This document shows, one piece after another, positions 54,430 through 63,421 of a DNA stretch of 64,000 nt. Position numbers and translations under genes: made by a program. Where the stretch lies: the NCBI GenBank assembly GCA_963708895.1, contig CAVPUE010000004.1, positions 1 through 64,000 on the forward strand, given 5' to 3'. The first letter of the stretch is position 1, and each line of letters begins with the position of its first letter. This DNA is from Bacillus_BD sp963708895. Lineage in GTDB: Bacteria; Bacillota; Bacilli; Bacillales; Cytobacillaceae. The notes under the pieces were generated by a model, which saw only the letters and a program-made list of their open reading frames with translations, made no database searches and had not been told where the DNA came from.

Positions 54430-55630
54430 ATGGCTAGAAAAAAAATACTTTGTTTCATGCTTGTGTTTTCAATTGGTTATTTCTACTGGATGTTGGGATC
54501 GTGTGGAATTGAATGATCGAGCAATATGGCTTGCAACTGGCTGGGATGTGGGTGAGAAAGAAGGAGTTGAAATCACCGGACAGATCGTCATTCCCTCTAA
54601 TATGCAAACGAAAGGCAGTGGGGGTGGAGGAGGTACAGGAAGTGAATATATTACGGTTTCTGCAAAAGGGATCAATAGTAGAAATGCTTTGCAAAACATG
54701 CAGAATAAGCTTTCAAGGGAAGCCTTTTTTGGTCAGCGGAGAGTGGTGATGTATGGAGAGAAATTTGCCAAGAGAGGGGTTAGGGAGGAAATAGATTCGA
54801 ATACTAGATCCCCAGATATAGCGCTTCGGACGGATGTCTTTGTAGTGAAGGGAGATTCTGCTTTAAAAGCACTTAACTTAACCTATCCTTTAGAAAAACC
54901 TCCTGCGACTTCTGTATTAAAGGAGCATGAACAATCTGGCGGAAAAGGAGACACCGCCTTTTTAGAATTCCTTATAGCGGCAAATAGCGATGGAATTCGT
55001 CCGACCTTGCCTGCCATTGAAATTGGTTATTTTCAAGATGAGCATCAAACGGCAAAAGGGGAATTAGCGAAACCGATTTTAAAGTTGGCAGGAATTGCGG
55101 TGTTTGATCAAGATCTTTCTTTATTGGGTTTTATGGATATGGAAGAAACAAGAGACTTTAATTGGATCATCGGAATCCTTAAAAGGCGAACATTAGCATC
55201 TGAAATAAAAGAAGGAAATGTGAGTGTGATCTTGACGGAGTTAACAAGTAAAATTATCCCTCAAAAAGTTAAGGGCCAGCAAATAGGCTTTACAGTGGAA
55301 TTAAGTGGGGAAGGAGAATTAGGTGAAAATAATACGAATTTGGATTTAGATAAATTGAAAAATCTCCAATACTTGGAAAGGGAGATGGAACGGCAGGCAA
55401 AAGAGCAGATTCAAGAAACCATCACTAAAGTGCAAAAAAAATATAAAGTCGATATTTTTGGATTTGGGGAAGCGCTCTATAAAAAAAAACCTAAGCAATG
55501 GAAATCATTAAAGAAGGAGTGGGATAGACATTTTGCAGAAGCTGATATTACTGTAAAGGTGGATCTCAAAATCAACCGGATTGGTATGTCAGGGCCTTCT
55601 TTATTATATAAAGAGAGTGAGATTGAATAA
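54430..55630 (+). CDS. Spore germination receptor C subunit, lipoprotein (frameshifted at N-terminus)
   Basis: About 399 aa after correction. After removing one A from an eight-A run near 54440 the N-terminus is MARKKYFVSCLCFQLVIST-GC, a lipoprotein signal with the lipid Cys in ISTGC, then WDRVELNDRAIWLATGWD and QRRVVMYGEKFAKRG of the GerC family. An alternative TTG at 54461 would drop the signal peptide. C-terminal LYKKKPKQWKSLKKEWDRHFAEADI is typical (in part). GerC folds outside the inner membrane and is required for receptor function. The stop codon abuts the next gene. Confidence 0.87.
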
Positions 55631-56747
55631 ATGAAGTTAACGGGGTTACAAATATTTTGGATCATTATTACCTTCAGCGTTGGAAACATGATGCTGCTTA
55701 CAGTGCAACCAGCTATCGCAACAGCAAAACACGATGTTTGGATTTCCTATCTCTTAGCTAGTATAGGAGGAGTACTGCTTGTATTCATCGCAAACAAAGT
55801 GGCCCTTCTTTATCCTAAGAATACATTCATACAATATAGTAAAATCATTTTAGGAAAAGGATTTGGAACAATTATCATATTTATTTTTTTTATTCAATGG
55901 TATTCCGTTATTGCAGATATTTTATGTGAATTAGCTGACTTCGTAAATACTATTTTGCTTCCAACCACGCCTCCATGGATTTTACATGTAACGATGCTAC
56001 TATTACTCATGTATGTATGCTATTTAGGTGGTATAGAAGGAATTGCGACGATGCAGTGAGGTTTTTGGCCCAATCATTGTCATCTCTATCGTAGGGCTCC
56101 TGTTTGTATCGATTCCCAATATGCAATTCGATCGAGTTTTGCCTATTTATACAGAAACAGGCATGATCCCAATTTTGAAGGGAACCTTATATCCCCTTAC
56201 CTTTTTGGGAGAATGTGTCATGATGTTAATGCTTATTTCCTTTATGGATAAGCCTGAAAAGGGAACGTCTCGTTCATTATGGGGAGTAGCTTTGACAGGA
56301 CTTTTTCTCAGTATTATTGCAACTAGTGTGATATTTGTGTTTGGAGATCAGGTAGCAATGAAACTAAGATTCCCAGCCTTTGATATGATTCGCTACATTA
56401 ATGTGATGAACTTTATCCAAAATCTTGAAATAGTGGCTGTATTAATTTGGGCCCTTAGTGCTTTTGTTAAATTATCAGTATACTTTTTTTTAGCGAGCTA
56501 TGGCACAGCACAATTATTCAAAGTGAAAGACTGGAGAAAAATGATTTGGTTTGTGGCGGCCGTTTCTTTAATAATGGCACTAGTATTTACAAACCTTTCG
56601 ATCTATGGATATAAAAATTTGAGGGCGTACTGGATTCCGATTGTCCTGCCGGTTAATATCGTTGGAATCCCTTTGTTGTTATGGGTAGTGGGAAGTATTC
56701 GTAAAAAGTTAGGAAAACAGCGACAAGCCCAAACAAATTCGCAATGA
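55631..56747 (+). CDS. Spore germination receptor B subunit (GerB family; frameshifted)
   Basis: About 371 aa with ten membrane helices; amino-acid permease-like GerB. MKLTGLQIFWIIITFSVGNM and KIILGKGFGTIIIFIFFIQW in the first half; FGPIIVISIVGLLFVSIPN, AFDMIRYINVMNFIQNLE and AYWIPIVLPVNIVGIP in the second. One extra base near 56054 (ATG-C-AGTGAG) breaks the frame between helices 4 and 5. ATG directly follows the gerC stop. B subunits usually set germinant specificity. Confidence 0.88.
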
Positions 56748-56813
56748 GCGTTCAGGATACCTTGAAACCTGTTGGCAAAAAATTTATACTTATAAAGTTA
56801 TATGTTGTGAGAA

Positions 56814-56994
56814 AGTTGTTCTTGTAAAGGTTGTTGTTAAAATCCAAAGGCCGATTTTAACGTAGAAATAGCTATTTTGTGCATTACTATAAAATTTGCA
56901 GCTCTTTTCTCAAACATATAAACCTATGTCAACGTGGAAACAAGGTCAATCATCTATTTTTCTTTCAAAAACAATAAAGTTTGAGAAAAGAGCC
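56814..56994 (+). mobile_element. MITE-like element upstream of ywiB
   Basis: 181 bp: left end degenerate (AGTTGTTCTTGTAAAGGTTG), then GTTAAAATCCAAAGGCCGATTTTAAC and the right end ACAATAAAGTTTGAGAAAAGAGCC (in part). No exact target duplication. It ends 16-25 bp before the possible ywiB starts, and the ywiB frame stays open backwards into it. Confidence 0.85.
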
Positions 56995-57009
56995 TTTTTG
57001 AGAAATGGG

Positions 57010-57462
57010 GTGTGGCAGTTGGAAGGCTTACAAACAGAACAATTGCCTGTTAAAATAACAGTAAATACAACGATACAGAATGGAACGGAAAAGGAAACGT
57101 ATGAGTTAATTACATTTGGCTATTATGTTAAAAAGACGAAATCCGTTTTTCTTCGTTATGAGGAATTTTTAGAAGAAGGGACCATTAATACAATCGTAAA
57201 GATATCTGGACAAGAAGGATCAATTTTACGAACAGGAGCCGTAAAGATGCGAATCCCGTTTCAACAAAATAAATCTCTTACCGGAAGATATGAAACTCCA
57301 TACGGGGTAATGGAGTTAGACACGGTTACTTCGAAAGTCCATCATTCCTTTGATGAAGATCTGAAAAAGGGTGAATTTGATTTTTTATATAGATTAAATA
57401 TGCAAGGTTCATACGCAGGTACATATCATACGACGATAAGTTTTGAGGAGGATCAATCATGA
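57010..57462 (+). CDS. ywiB: DUF1934 (calycin-like) protein YwiB, start region altered
   Basis: About 150 aa. KITVNTTIQNGTEKETYELI, VKISGQEGSILRTGAVKMRIPF and YETPYGVMELDTVTSKVHHS match YwiB, a beta-barrel protein upstream of argS. There is no ATG near the expected start; GTG at 57010, TTG at 57019 (behind GGGGTG) or TTG at 57043 are options. The MITE just upstream may have displaced the native start and ribosome binding site. Overlaps argS by 4 bp. Function unknown. Confidence 0.82.
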   Translation: MWQLEGLQTEQLPVKITVNTTIQNGTEKETYELITFGYYVKKTKSVFLRYEEFLEEGTINTIVKISGQEGSILRTGAVKMRIPFQQNKSLTGRYETPYGVMELDTVTSKVHHSFDEDLKKGEFDFLYRLNMQGSYAGTYHTTISFEEDQS

Positions 57463-59132
57463 ACATAGTCGAGCAAGTGAAGACGAAATTAAAAGACGAG
57501 ATTGCGGCGGCAGTTATCAAGTCGAATTTAGCAACAGAAACACAACTTCCTGAGGTGATTTTAGAAATTCCAAAGGATAAAGTAAACGGGGATTATTCAA
57601 CGAATATGGCGATGCAGCTGGCTAGAGTCGCAAAAAAGGCACCTAAAGTGATCGCAGAAGAGCTTGTGGCATCTTTTGATAAAGCATCTGCTTCAATTGA
57701 AAAAATTGAAATAGCGGGTCCAGGCTTTATTAATTTTTACATGAATAATAGCTATTTAACGGATTTAATTCCAGCTATCATCGAAGCGAATGAACAATAT
57801 GGTGAAAGTACCATTGGGAACAAGCAAAAGGTTCAAGTTGAGTTTGTTTCAGCGAATCCAACAGGTGATTTGCATTTAGGCCATGCCCGCGGTGCTGCGG
57901 TAGGGGATTCTCTGTGTAAAATTATGGACAAGGCAGGTTATGATGTTTCCAGGGAATATTACATTAATGATGCGGGTAACCAAATAAATAATTTGGCCCT
58001 TTCGGTGGAAGCGCGTTACTTCCAAGCACTTGGCAGGGACGACAAGCCAATGCCTGAGGATGGGTATCATGGAGAAGATATCATCGGCATCGGTAAAAGG
58101 TTGGCAGAAGAACATGGTGATCAATATGTGGAAATGGATGAGAAAGAACGCTACAATGCATTCCGCGAATATGGCTTGAAGTATGAAATGGAAAAATTAA
58201 AAAGGGACTTAGAAGATTTCCGTGTGACATTTGATGTTTGGTTCTCTGAAACATCTCTTTATCAAAATGGAAAAATTGATGAAGCATTAGCTGAATTAAG
58301 AAAAACGGGCTATATTTTCGAACAGGATGGAGCTACATGGTTACGTTCTACAGCATTCGGGGATGACAAGGATCGTGTTTTAATTAAACAGGATGGTTCT
58401 TATACTTATCTATTACCTGATATTGCTTACCACAGAGACAAGCTGGAACGTGGCTTTGAAAAACTGATCAATATTTGGGGTGCTGACCACCATGGCTATA
58501 TTCCACGAATGAAGGCAGCGATTCAAGCATTAGGCTTTGATGGCGATACACTTGAAGTTGAAATCATTCAACTCGTTCATTTGTATAAAGACGGCGAAAA
58601 AATGAAGATGAGTAAACGGACAGGTAAAGCTGTAACGATGAGAGAACTTGTTGAAGAAGTGGGTCTTGATGCGACACGTTATTTCTTCGCGATGAGAAGT
58701 GCCGATACGCATCTAGATTTCGATTTAGATTTAGCGGTATCGCAGTCAAATGAAAATCCAGTATATTATGCCCAATATGCACATGCGCGGATTTGCAGTA
58801 TTCTTCGCCAAGCGGAAGAGCAAAATCTAACCGCTACAGCTGATGCAGATTTCTCTCATATTCAGTCTGAGAAAGAGTTTGATGTGTTGAAGAAGTTAGG
58901 GGAATTCCCAGAAGTAGTAGGTGAGGCAGCTTTGAAAAGGATACCACACCGTATCACGAACTATATTTATGAGTTAGCTTCTACTTTCCATAGTTTCTAT
59001 AATGCAGAAAAAGTTCTAGATCTAGAGCAAGTTGAAAAAACAACAGCACGTCTGTCGTTAATTAAGTCTGTGCAAATTACGCTCAAAAATGCCTTAGATT
59101 TAATTGGGGTATCAGCTCCAGAAAAAATGTAA
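57459..59132 (+). CDS. argS: Arginyl-tRNA synthetase
   Basis: 557 aa class I synthetase. N-terminal Add-1 domain, HIGH motif as ANPTGDLHLGHARGAAVGD (about 128-146), KMSK as EKMKMSKRTGKAV near 380, and a C-terminal DALR domain (QYAHARICSILRQAEE). ATG after GAGGAGGATCAATC and coupled to ywiB. Essential; no frameshift in this long gene. Confidence 0.97.
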   Translation: MNIVEQVKTKLKDEIAAAVIKSNLATETQLPEVILEIPKDKVNGDYSTNMAMQLARVAKKAPKVIAEELVASFDKASASIEKIEIAGPGFINFYMNNSYLTDLIPAIIEANEQYGESTIGNKQKVQVEFVSANPTGDLHLGHARGAAVGDSLCKIMDKAGYDVSREYYINDAGNQINNLALSVEARYFQALGRDDKPMPEDGYHGEDIIGIGKRLAEEHGDQYVEMDEKERYNAFREYGLKYEMEKLKRDLEDFRVTFDVWFSETSLYQNGKIDEALAELRKTGYIFEQDGATWLRSTAFGDDKDRVLIKQDGSYTYLLPDIAYHRDKLERGFEKLINIWGADHHGYIPRMKAAIQALGFDGDTLEVEIIQLVHLYKDGEKMKMSKRTGKAVTMRELVEEVGLDATRYFFAMRSADTHLDFDLDLAVSQSNENPVYYAQYAHARICSILRQAEEQNLTATADADFSHIQSEKEFDVLKKLGEFPEVVGEAALKRIPHRITNYIYELASTFHSFYNAEKVLDLEQVEKTTARLSLIKSVQITLKNALDLIGVSAPEKM

Positions 59133-59144
59133 GTGAAATGGATG

Positions 59145-59184
59145 AAGCGGCTTTCCTATGGTTCTATGGGAAAGCCGCTTTTTT
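59145..59184. terminator. Terminator of argS
   Basis: AAGCGGCTTTCC pairs perfectly with GGAAAGCCGCTT around TATGGTTCTATG, then TTTT. Confidence 0.85.
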
Positions 59185-59242
59185 GATGGGACAGTTCTTG
59201 AATTTGAAACGGGGTGCTAGATCATTGAAACTAAAACTAGAA

Positions 59243-60436
59243 TCACAAAAATAGCGAAAGAGCTCGTGCTGTGTATTCTTTGAAAACTGCCCATGGGTTT
59301 ATGGATTGGATGTCTTTTAGATTCATCTGTTTTGCATGGCTTTGGTCATATCTTAAAACCTCTAGGGCCTCTCCAATATAATTTTTATCATACGTATAGC
59401 AATTTATTTCTTGGTTTAAGTAAAAGCTTCTTTTATCAAAATTGGCTGTGCCAATATCACATATTTGATCGTCAATCATTAAAATTTTAGCATGGTAAAA
59501 ACCCTTTTGGTATTGAAAAACGGTGGCTCCTAACGGGATCAGCGTTCGGAAATACGGATAAGAAGCTTCCTTAACAAGTGGGTGATCAGCTGTACCTGGG
59601 ACTAGTATCTCCAGCTTAACTCCTCTTTTGAGTGCAGCTTGTAAATCGGCAAATACCTGTTTTCCTGGAATAAAATAAGGAGTTCCAATCAAAATTGATT
59701 TTTTAGCTTGACGAATCAGTTTAGAAAAGGTTTGTTCGAGATAAATTCCTTCAGACGGGATGACCTGATGGCGATAAGGTCCTTTTTCCAGAGTTGGAAA
59801 ATAAGGATCTCGGTATTGAAGACGAACTTTCGCGGCTAATTGCCAGTCTTGTAAGAAGACATCTTGCAAATCTTGAACACCTTCGCCTTCGATTTTCAAA
59901 TGGTAATCACGCCAAGGAGATAGCTTTTTATCTAAATTGATATATTCCTTCCCCACATTAAATCCACCTAAATAGCCAATCTTTCCATCAATAACGGTAA
60001 TTTTTCGATGATTTCTTGCTTGTAAAGAGTAAAAGAAGAAAGGGAATGTTGGAACTTGAGAAAAGAAAAGCTCAACGCCTGAGTTTTGAAGAAATTTTTT
60101 AATTTTTCGCTTTGACTTAAGGCATCCCACCCAATCTAACATAAGCCGGACTTCTACACCTTCATTCGCTTTCTCTTTTAAAATGGATAAAAAGTCGAAA
60201 CTGATCGCATCATGTTTCAGAATATAAAACAGCACATGGATATGTGAATTTGCTTGCTTTAACTGTGCAAAATAATCCTCAAATAGTTCAGGGCCTGATG
60301 TAAAGAGGGTTATGGAACTTTCTCGGACCGGATATGATTTTCTTTTATGTTGTTTTTTATGTTGTATGCGGCCAAGATTAAAATCAATCACCATCCATAA
60401 AGCTAGCAGTAGTAAGAGAATGAAAAGTCCTTTCAA
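59243..60436 (-). CDS. cls: Phospholipase D-family protein, cardiolipin synthase-like
   Basis: 397 aa. One N-terminal membrane helix (FILLLLLALWMVIDF) and two HKD motifs: NHRKITVIDGKIGYLGGFN near 150 and YHAKILMIDDQICDIGTANFD near 320 (in part). Cardiolipin synthases usually have two N-terminal helices and about 480 aa; this shorter form is like B. subtilis YwiE relatives. TTG start 9 nt after AGGAGG. Located after argS as ywiE in B. subtilis. Confidence 0.85.
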   Translation of the reverse strand: MKGLFILLLLLALWMVIDFNLGRIQHKKQHKRKSYPVRESSITLFTSGPELFEDYFAQLKQANSHIHVLFYILKHDAISFDFLSILKEKANEGVEVRLMLDWVGCLKSKRKIKKFLQNSGVELFFSQVPTFPFFFYSLQARNHRKITVIDGKIGYLGGFNVGKEYINLDKKLSPWRDYHLKIEGEGVQDLQDVFLQDWQLAAKVRLQYRDPYFPTLEKGPYRHQVIPSEGIYLEQTFSKLIRQAKKSILIGTPYFIPGKQVFADLQAALKRGVKLEILVPGTADHPLVKEASYPYFRTLIPLGATVFQYQKGFYHAKILMIDDQICDIGTANFDKRSFYLNQEINCYTYDKNYIGEALEVLRYDQSHAKQMNLKDIQSINPWAVFKEYTARALSLFL

Positions 60437-60509
60437 AAGTTATTGCCTCCTCTAGCTAGTTTGCCTACCTTCTTAATAGTATGTACGGATAGTTGTTATC
60501 CTATGATAG

Positions 60510-60691
60510 GGCCCTTTTCTCAAACTTTGTTACTTTTGTAGAGAGAAGAAGCTGATTGTCTTTGTTTTCATGTTAACATAAACCTTTATTTTTGAGAAAA
60601 GAGCTGCAAATTAAGTAAGAATGCACAAAATAGCTTTTTCTACGTTAAAATCGGCCTTTGGATTTTAACAACAAACTTTACGAAAATAACC
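60510..60691 (-). mobile_element. MITE-like element between cls and mmgA
   Basis: 182 bp, left end GGCCCTTTTCTCAAACTTTG, right end ACAAACTTTACGAAAATAACC. Flanks TATGATAG and AATGATAG agree at 7 of 8 bases. Lies 73 bp upstream of the cls start codon and 270 bp upstream of mmgA, so it sits in a divergent promoter region. Confidence 0.87.
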
Positions 60692-60868
60692 AATGATAGA
60701 AGGACGACTCCTGATAAAAAATTAGAAACCAAAAATCATCATTTGAACGATAAAGTCTTCATATTTTAATAATAAGGTAATGTACCTTTATCTCCAGATA
60801 TCCAATGTCGATTCTTTTACAATAATAAAAATAAATATTTGTTAAATTATTTCTATTCAAAAAAATCA

Positions 60869-60885
60869 AATAGTAATATACTATT
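60869..60885. promoter_or_regulatory. Palindrome upstream of mmgA, candidate operator
   Basis: AATAGTA-ATA-TACTATT, 7-bp perfect arms, 78 bp before the mmgA start and next to a cre-like site. A TetR/FadR-type repressor of fatty-acid degradation is possible, but the sequence is unlike the B. subtilis FadR consensus. Confidence 0.35.
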
Positions 60886-60887
60886 AA

Positions 60888-60902
60888 GTAAAACGCTTAC
60901 AA
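60888..60902 (-). promoter_or_regulatory. cre-like CcpA site
   Basis: Minus-strand TTGTAAGCGTTTTAC matches the cre core TGWAARCGYTW, though the final two consensus positions differ. The B. subtilis mmg operon is under CcpA control, which supports the reading. Confidence 0.5.
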
Positions 60903-60962
60903 GCTTTTAGGCAAACTTGTCATTTCTCCAGAATCTCACATTCTTAAAAGGAGGGACTTGTC

Positions 60963-62150
60963 CTGAAAAAAAGAACCGTAATTTTAAGTGGAATTCGAAC
61001 TCCATTTGGTAAATTGGGCGGTAGTTTGGGAAGTCTTTCAGCATCAGATCTGGGAGGTATTGTTATTAAAGAAGCAGTCATACGTGCAGATATCTTAAAA
61101 CAGGAAGTGGAAAGCGTCATGATGGGAACGGTGTTGCAAGGTGGGCAGGGGCAGATTCCATCAAGACAGGCTGCAGTAAAAGCAGGTTTACCATGGGAAG
61201 TAAAAACAGAAACCATCAATAAAGTTTGTGCATCAGGCTTAAGAAGTGTGACATTAGCAGACCAAATCATTCGTGCTGGTGATGAAGAAATAGTTGTGGC
61301 TGGTGGAATGGAATCGATGAGTAACGCTCCTTATTTTCTTCGTGATGCACGATTTGGAATGGTGATGGGGAATTCCCCCTTAAAAGATTTAATGTTAGAA
61401 GATGGATTAACATGCAGCTTTACAGGGAGCCATATGGGTCTATATGGGGAGCGCGTAGCGAAAGAGTTGCAAATAAGCCGAGATGAGCAGGATAAATGGG
61501 CACTTCGGAGTCAGTTGAGAGCGATTACTGCCATGCAGACAAAGATTTTTTCAGAGGAAATCATTCCAGTCCAGGTGCAAGACCGTAAAGGGGAAAAAGT
61601 CCTTATCACACAAGATGAGAACCCTAGGGAAGATACAACTTTAGAGAAACTATCAAAGCTAAAGCCTGTTTTTGAACAAGATGGCAGGATTACCGCTGGG
61701 AACGCGCCGGGTGTCAATGATGGAGCAGGTGCCCTCGTTTTAATGTGTGGAGAAAGGGCAGCAAAGGAGAATCGCAAGCCAGTCGCAATCATTCTAGGTC
61801 ATGCGGAGATCGCGATGGAGGCAAAAGATTTTCCGAAAACGCCAGGTCTCGTCATTCAAAAACTATTACAGAAAACTGGAAAAACGTTAGAACAAATTGA
61901 TTTATTTGAAATTAATGAGGCTTTTGCGGCGGTGACGTTGGCGACGATTAAGCTAGTTGGCTTAGATTCCGAAAAGGTTAATGTCAATGGTGGAGCGATT
62001 GCTCTCGGTCATCCGATTGGTGCGAGTGGTGCGCGCATCATCATCACTCTGATGAATGAATTGAAAAGGCGTGGTGGCGGCATTGGAATCGCGGCGATTT
62101 GTAGTGGCGGTGGTCAGGGCGACGCCATCATGATTGAGGTTCCAAAATAA
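60963..62150 (+). CDS. mmgA: Acetyl-CoA acetyltransferase, MmgA-like (CTG start)
   Basis: 395 aa thiolase: Cys89 in NKVCASGLRS, His in GGAIALGHPIGASG and Cys in AICSGGGQGDA. The GQGQIPSRQAA and GMESMSNAPY segments favour MmgA. No ATG, GTG or TTG precedes the conserved start KKRTVILSGIRTPFGK; instead a CTG lies 8 nt after AAAGGAGG. The first TTG, at 61014, would delete the thiolase N-terminal strand. So CTG initiation, or an altered ATG. Followed by two acyl-CoA dehydrogenases; mmgB (hydroxyacyl-CoA dehydrogenase) expected here is absent. Confidence 0.9.
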   Translation: MKKRTVILSGIRTPFGKLGGSLGSLSASDLGGIVIKEAVIRADILKQEVESVMMGTVLQGGQGQIPSRQAAVKAGLPWEVKTETINKVCASGLRSVTLADQIIRAGDEEIVVAGGMESMSNAPYFLRDARFGMVMGNSPLKDLMLEDGLTCSFTGSHMGLYGERVAKELQISRDEQDKWALRSQLRAITAMQTKIFSEEIIPVQVQDRKGEKVLITQDENPREDTTLEKLSKLKPVFEQDGRITAGNAPGVNDGAGALVLMCGERAAKENRKPVAIILGHAEIAMEAKDFPKTPGLVIQKLLQKTGKTLEQIDLFEINEAFAAVTLATIKLVGLDSEKVNVNGGAIALGHPIGASGARIIITLMNELKRRGGGIGIAAICSGGGQGDAIMIEVPK

Positions 62151-62260
62151 TAAGAAAATACAAGGCTTTCCCATTATATACAGTATAAAGTTAAACGGAA
62201 TAAAGAAATTAAAGCCCTATAGATTACTCATCTAGTTCATGTGAGTTAGGAGGCATCATG

Positions 62261-63391
62261 ATGGATTTACGCTTTACTGAAGAGCAGGAACTGTTGAGGA
62301 AGTTGGTCGTGGACTTTGCCCAGAGGGAGATTAAGCCTTTTGTTCCAAGGATGGAAGCGGGAGAGTTTCCTAAAGAGATTTTGAAAAAAATGGCGAGTCT
62401 CGGTTTGATGGGAATACCGGTTCCAGAAAAATATGGGGGAGCAGGGATGGACTATATCTCCTATATCATTGCGATTCATGAGCTATCAAAGGTAAGTGCA
62501 AGCGTCGGGGTGATCCTTTCCGTTCATACATCGGTTGGCACGAATCCGATTTTATTTTTCGGAACGGAGGAACAAAAGCAAGCCTATGTCCCAAAGCTCG
62601 CAAAGGGACAATACTTGGGTGCCTTTTGTTTGACCGAATCTGAAGCTGGGTCCGATGCTGGAAATATTAAAACAAAAGCGATTCAAAACGGTGATCATTA
62701 TATTTTGAATGGCTCTAAGCTTTTTATTACGAATGGCGGTGTCGCCGATGTTTATATTGTCTTTGCTGTTACAAACTCTAAGCTCAAAACGAGAGGAATC
62801 ACGGCGTTTATCGTTGAAAAAAATACACCTGGTCTAATCTTTGGAAAAGATGAACATAAAATGGGACTACATGGCTCAAGAACGCTTCAATTAAACTTTG
62901 AAAATATGAAAGTACCCATCAAAAATAGGCTGGGTAAAGAGGGGGAAGGCTTTAAGATTGCCTTAGCAAACTTGGAATTTGGACGAATTGGAATTGCCGC
63001 TCAAGCCTTAGGTATTGCGGAAGCGGCATTGGAAGAGGCTGTCACTTATGCAAGGACGAGAAGACAATTCGGAAAAACGATTGCAGAGCAACAAGGGGTT
63101 GGATTTAAATTAGCTGATATGGCGACAAGTACTGAAGTCGCTAAATTGTTAGTTTATCGAGCTGCCTTTTTAAAACAAAAGGGTAATTCCTGTGCAAAAG
63201 AAGCGTCGATAGCCAAACTATTTTCTTCTAAAACGGCGATGGAGGTGGCGACAGAGGCTGTCCAAATCTTTGGAGGATATGGCTATACAGAGGATTATCC
63301 AGTGGAACGATTTTTCCGCGATGCCAAAATTACCGAGATCTATGAGGGGACTAGTGAAATTCAACGAATCGTGATCGCCAAGCATCTGTAA
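62261..63391 (+). CDS. mmgC: Acyl-CoA dehydrogenase, MmgC-like
   Basis: 376 aa. GLMGIPVPEKYGGAGMDYIS, LTESEAGSDAGNIKT (FAD/substrate loop), YTRRQFGKTIAEQQG-like ARTRRQFGKTIAEQQG and catalytic Glu in the IYEGTSEIQRIVIAKHL end. First step of fatty-acid beta-oxidation. Start is the ATG 7 nt after AGGAGG; another ATG one codon earlier is equally possible. 110 bp after mmgA, same strand, likely one operon. Confidence 0.93.
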   Translation: MDLRFTEEQELLRKLVVDFAQREIKPFVPRMEAGEFPKEILKKMASLGLMGIPVPEKYGGAGMDYISYIIAIHELSKVSASVGVILSVHTSVGTNPILFFGTEEQKQAYVPKLAKGQYLGAFCLTESEAGSDAGNIKTKAIQNGDHYILNGSKLFITNGGVADVYIVFAVTNSKLKTRGITAFIVEKNTPGLIFGKDEHKMGLHGSRTLQLNFENMKVPIKNRLGKEGEGFKIALANLEFGRIGIAAQALGIAEAALEEAVTYARTRRQFGKTIAEQQGVGFKLADMATSTEVAKLLVYRAAFLKQKGNSCAKEASIAKLFSSKTAMEVATEAVQIFGGYGYTEDYPVERFFRDAKITEIYEGTSEIQRIVIAKHL

Positions 63392-63421
63392 GCTTCAGCA
63401 AAGGGCAAAGGAGTAATGAAG

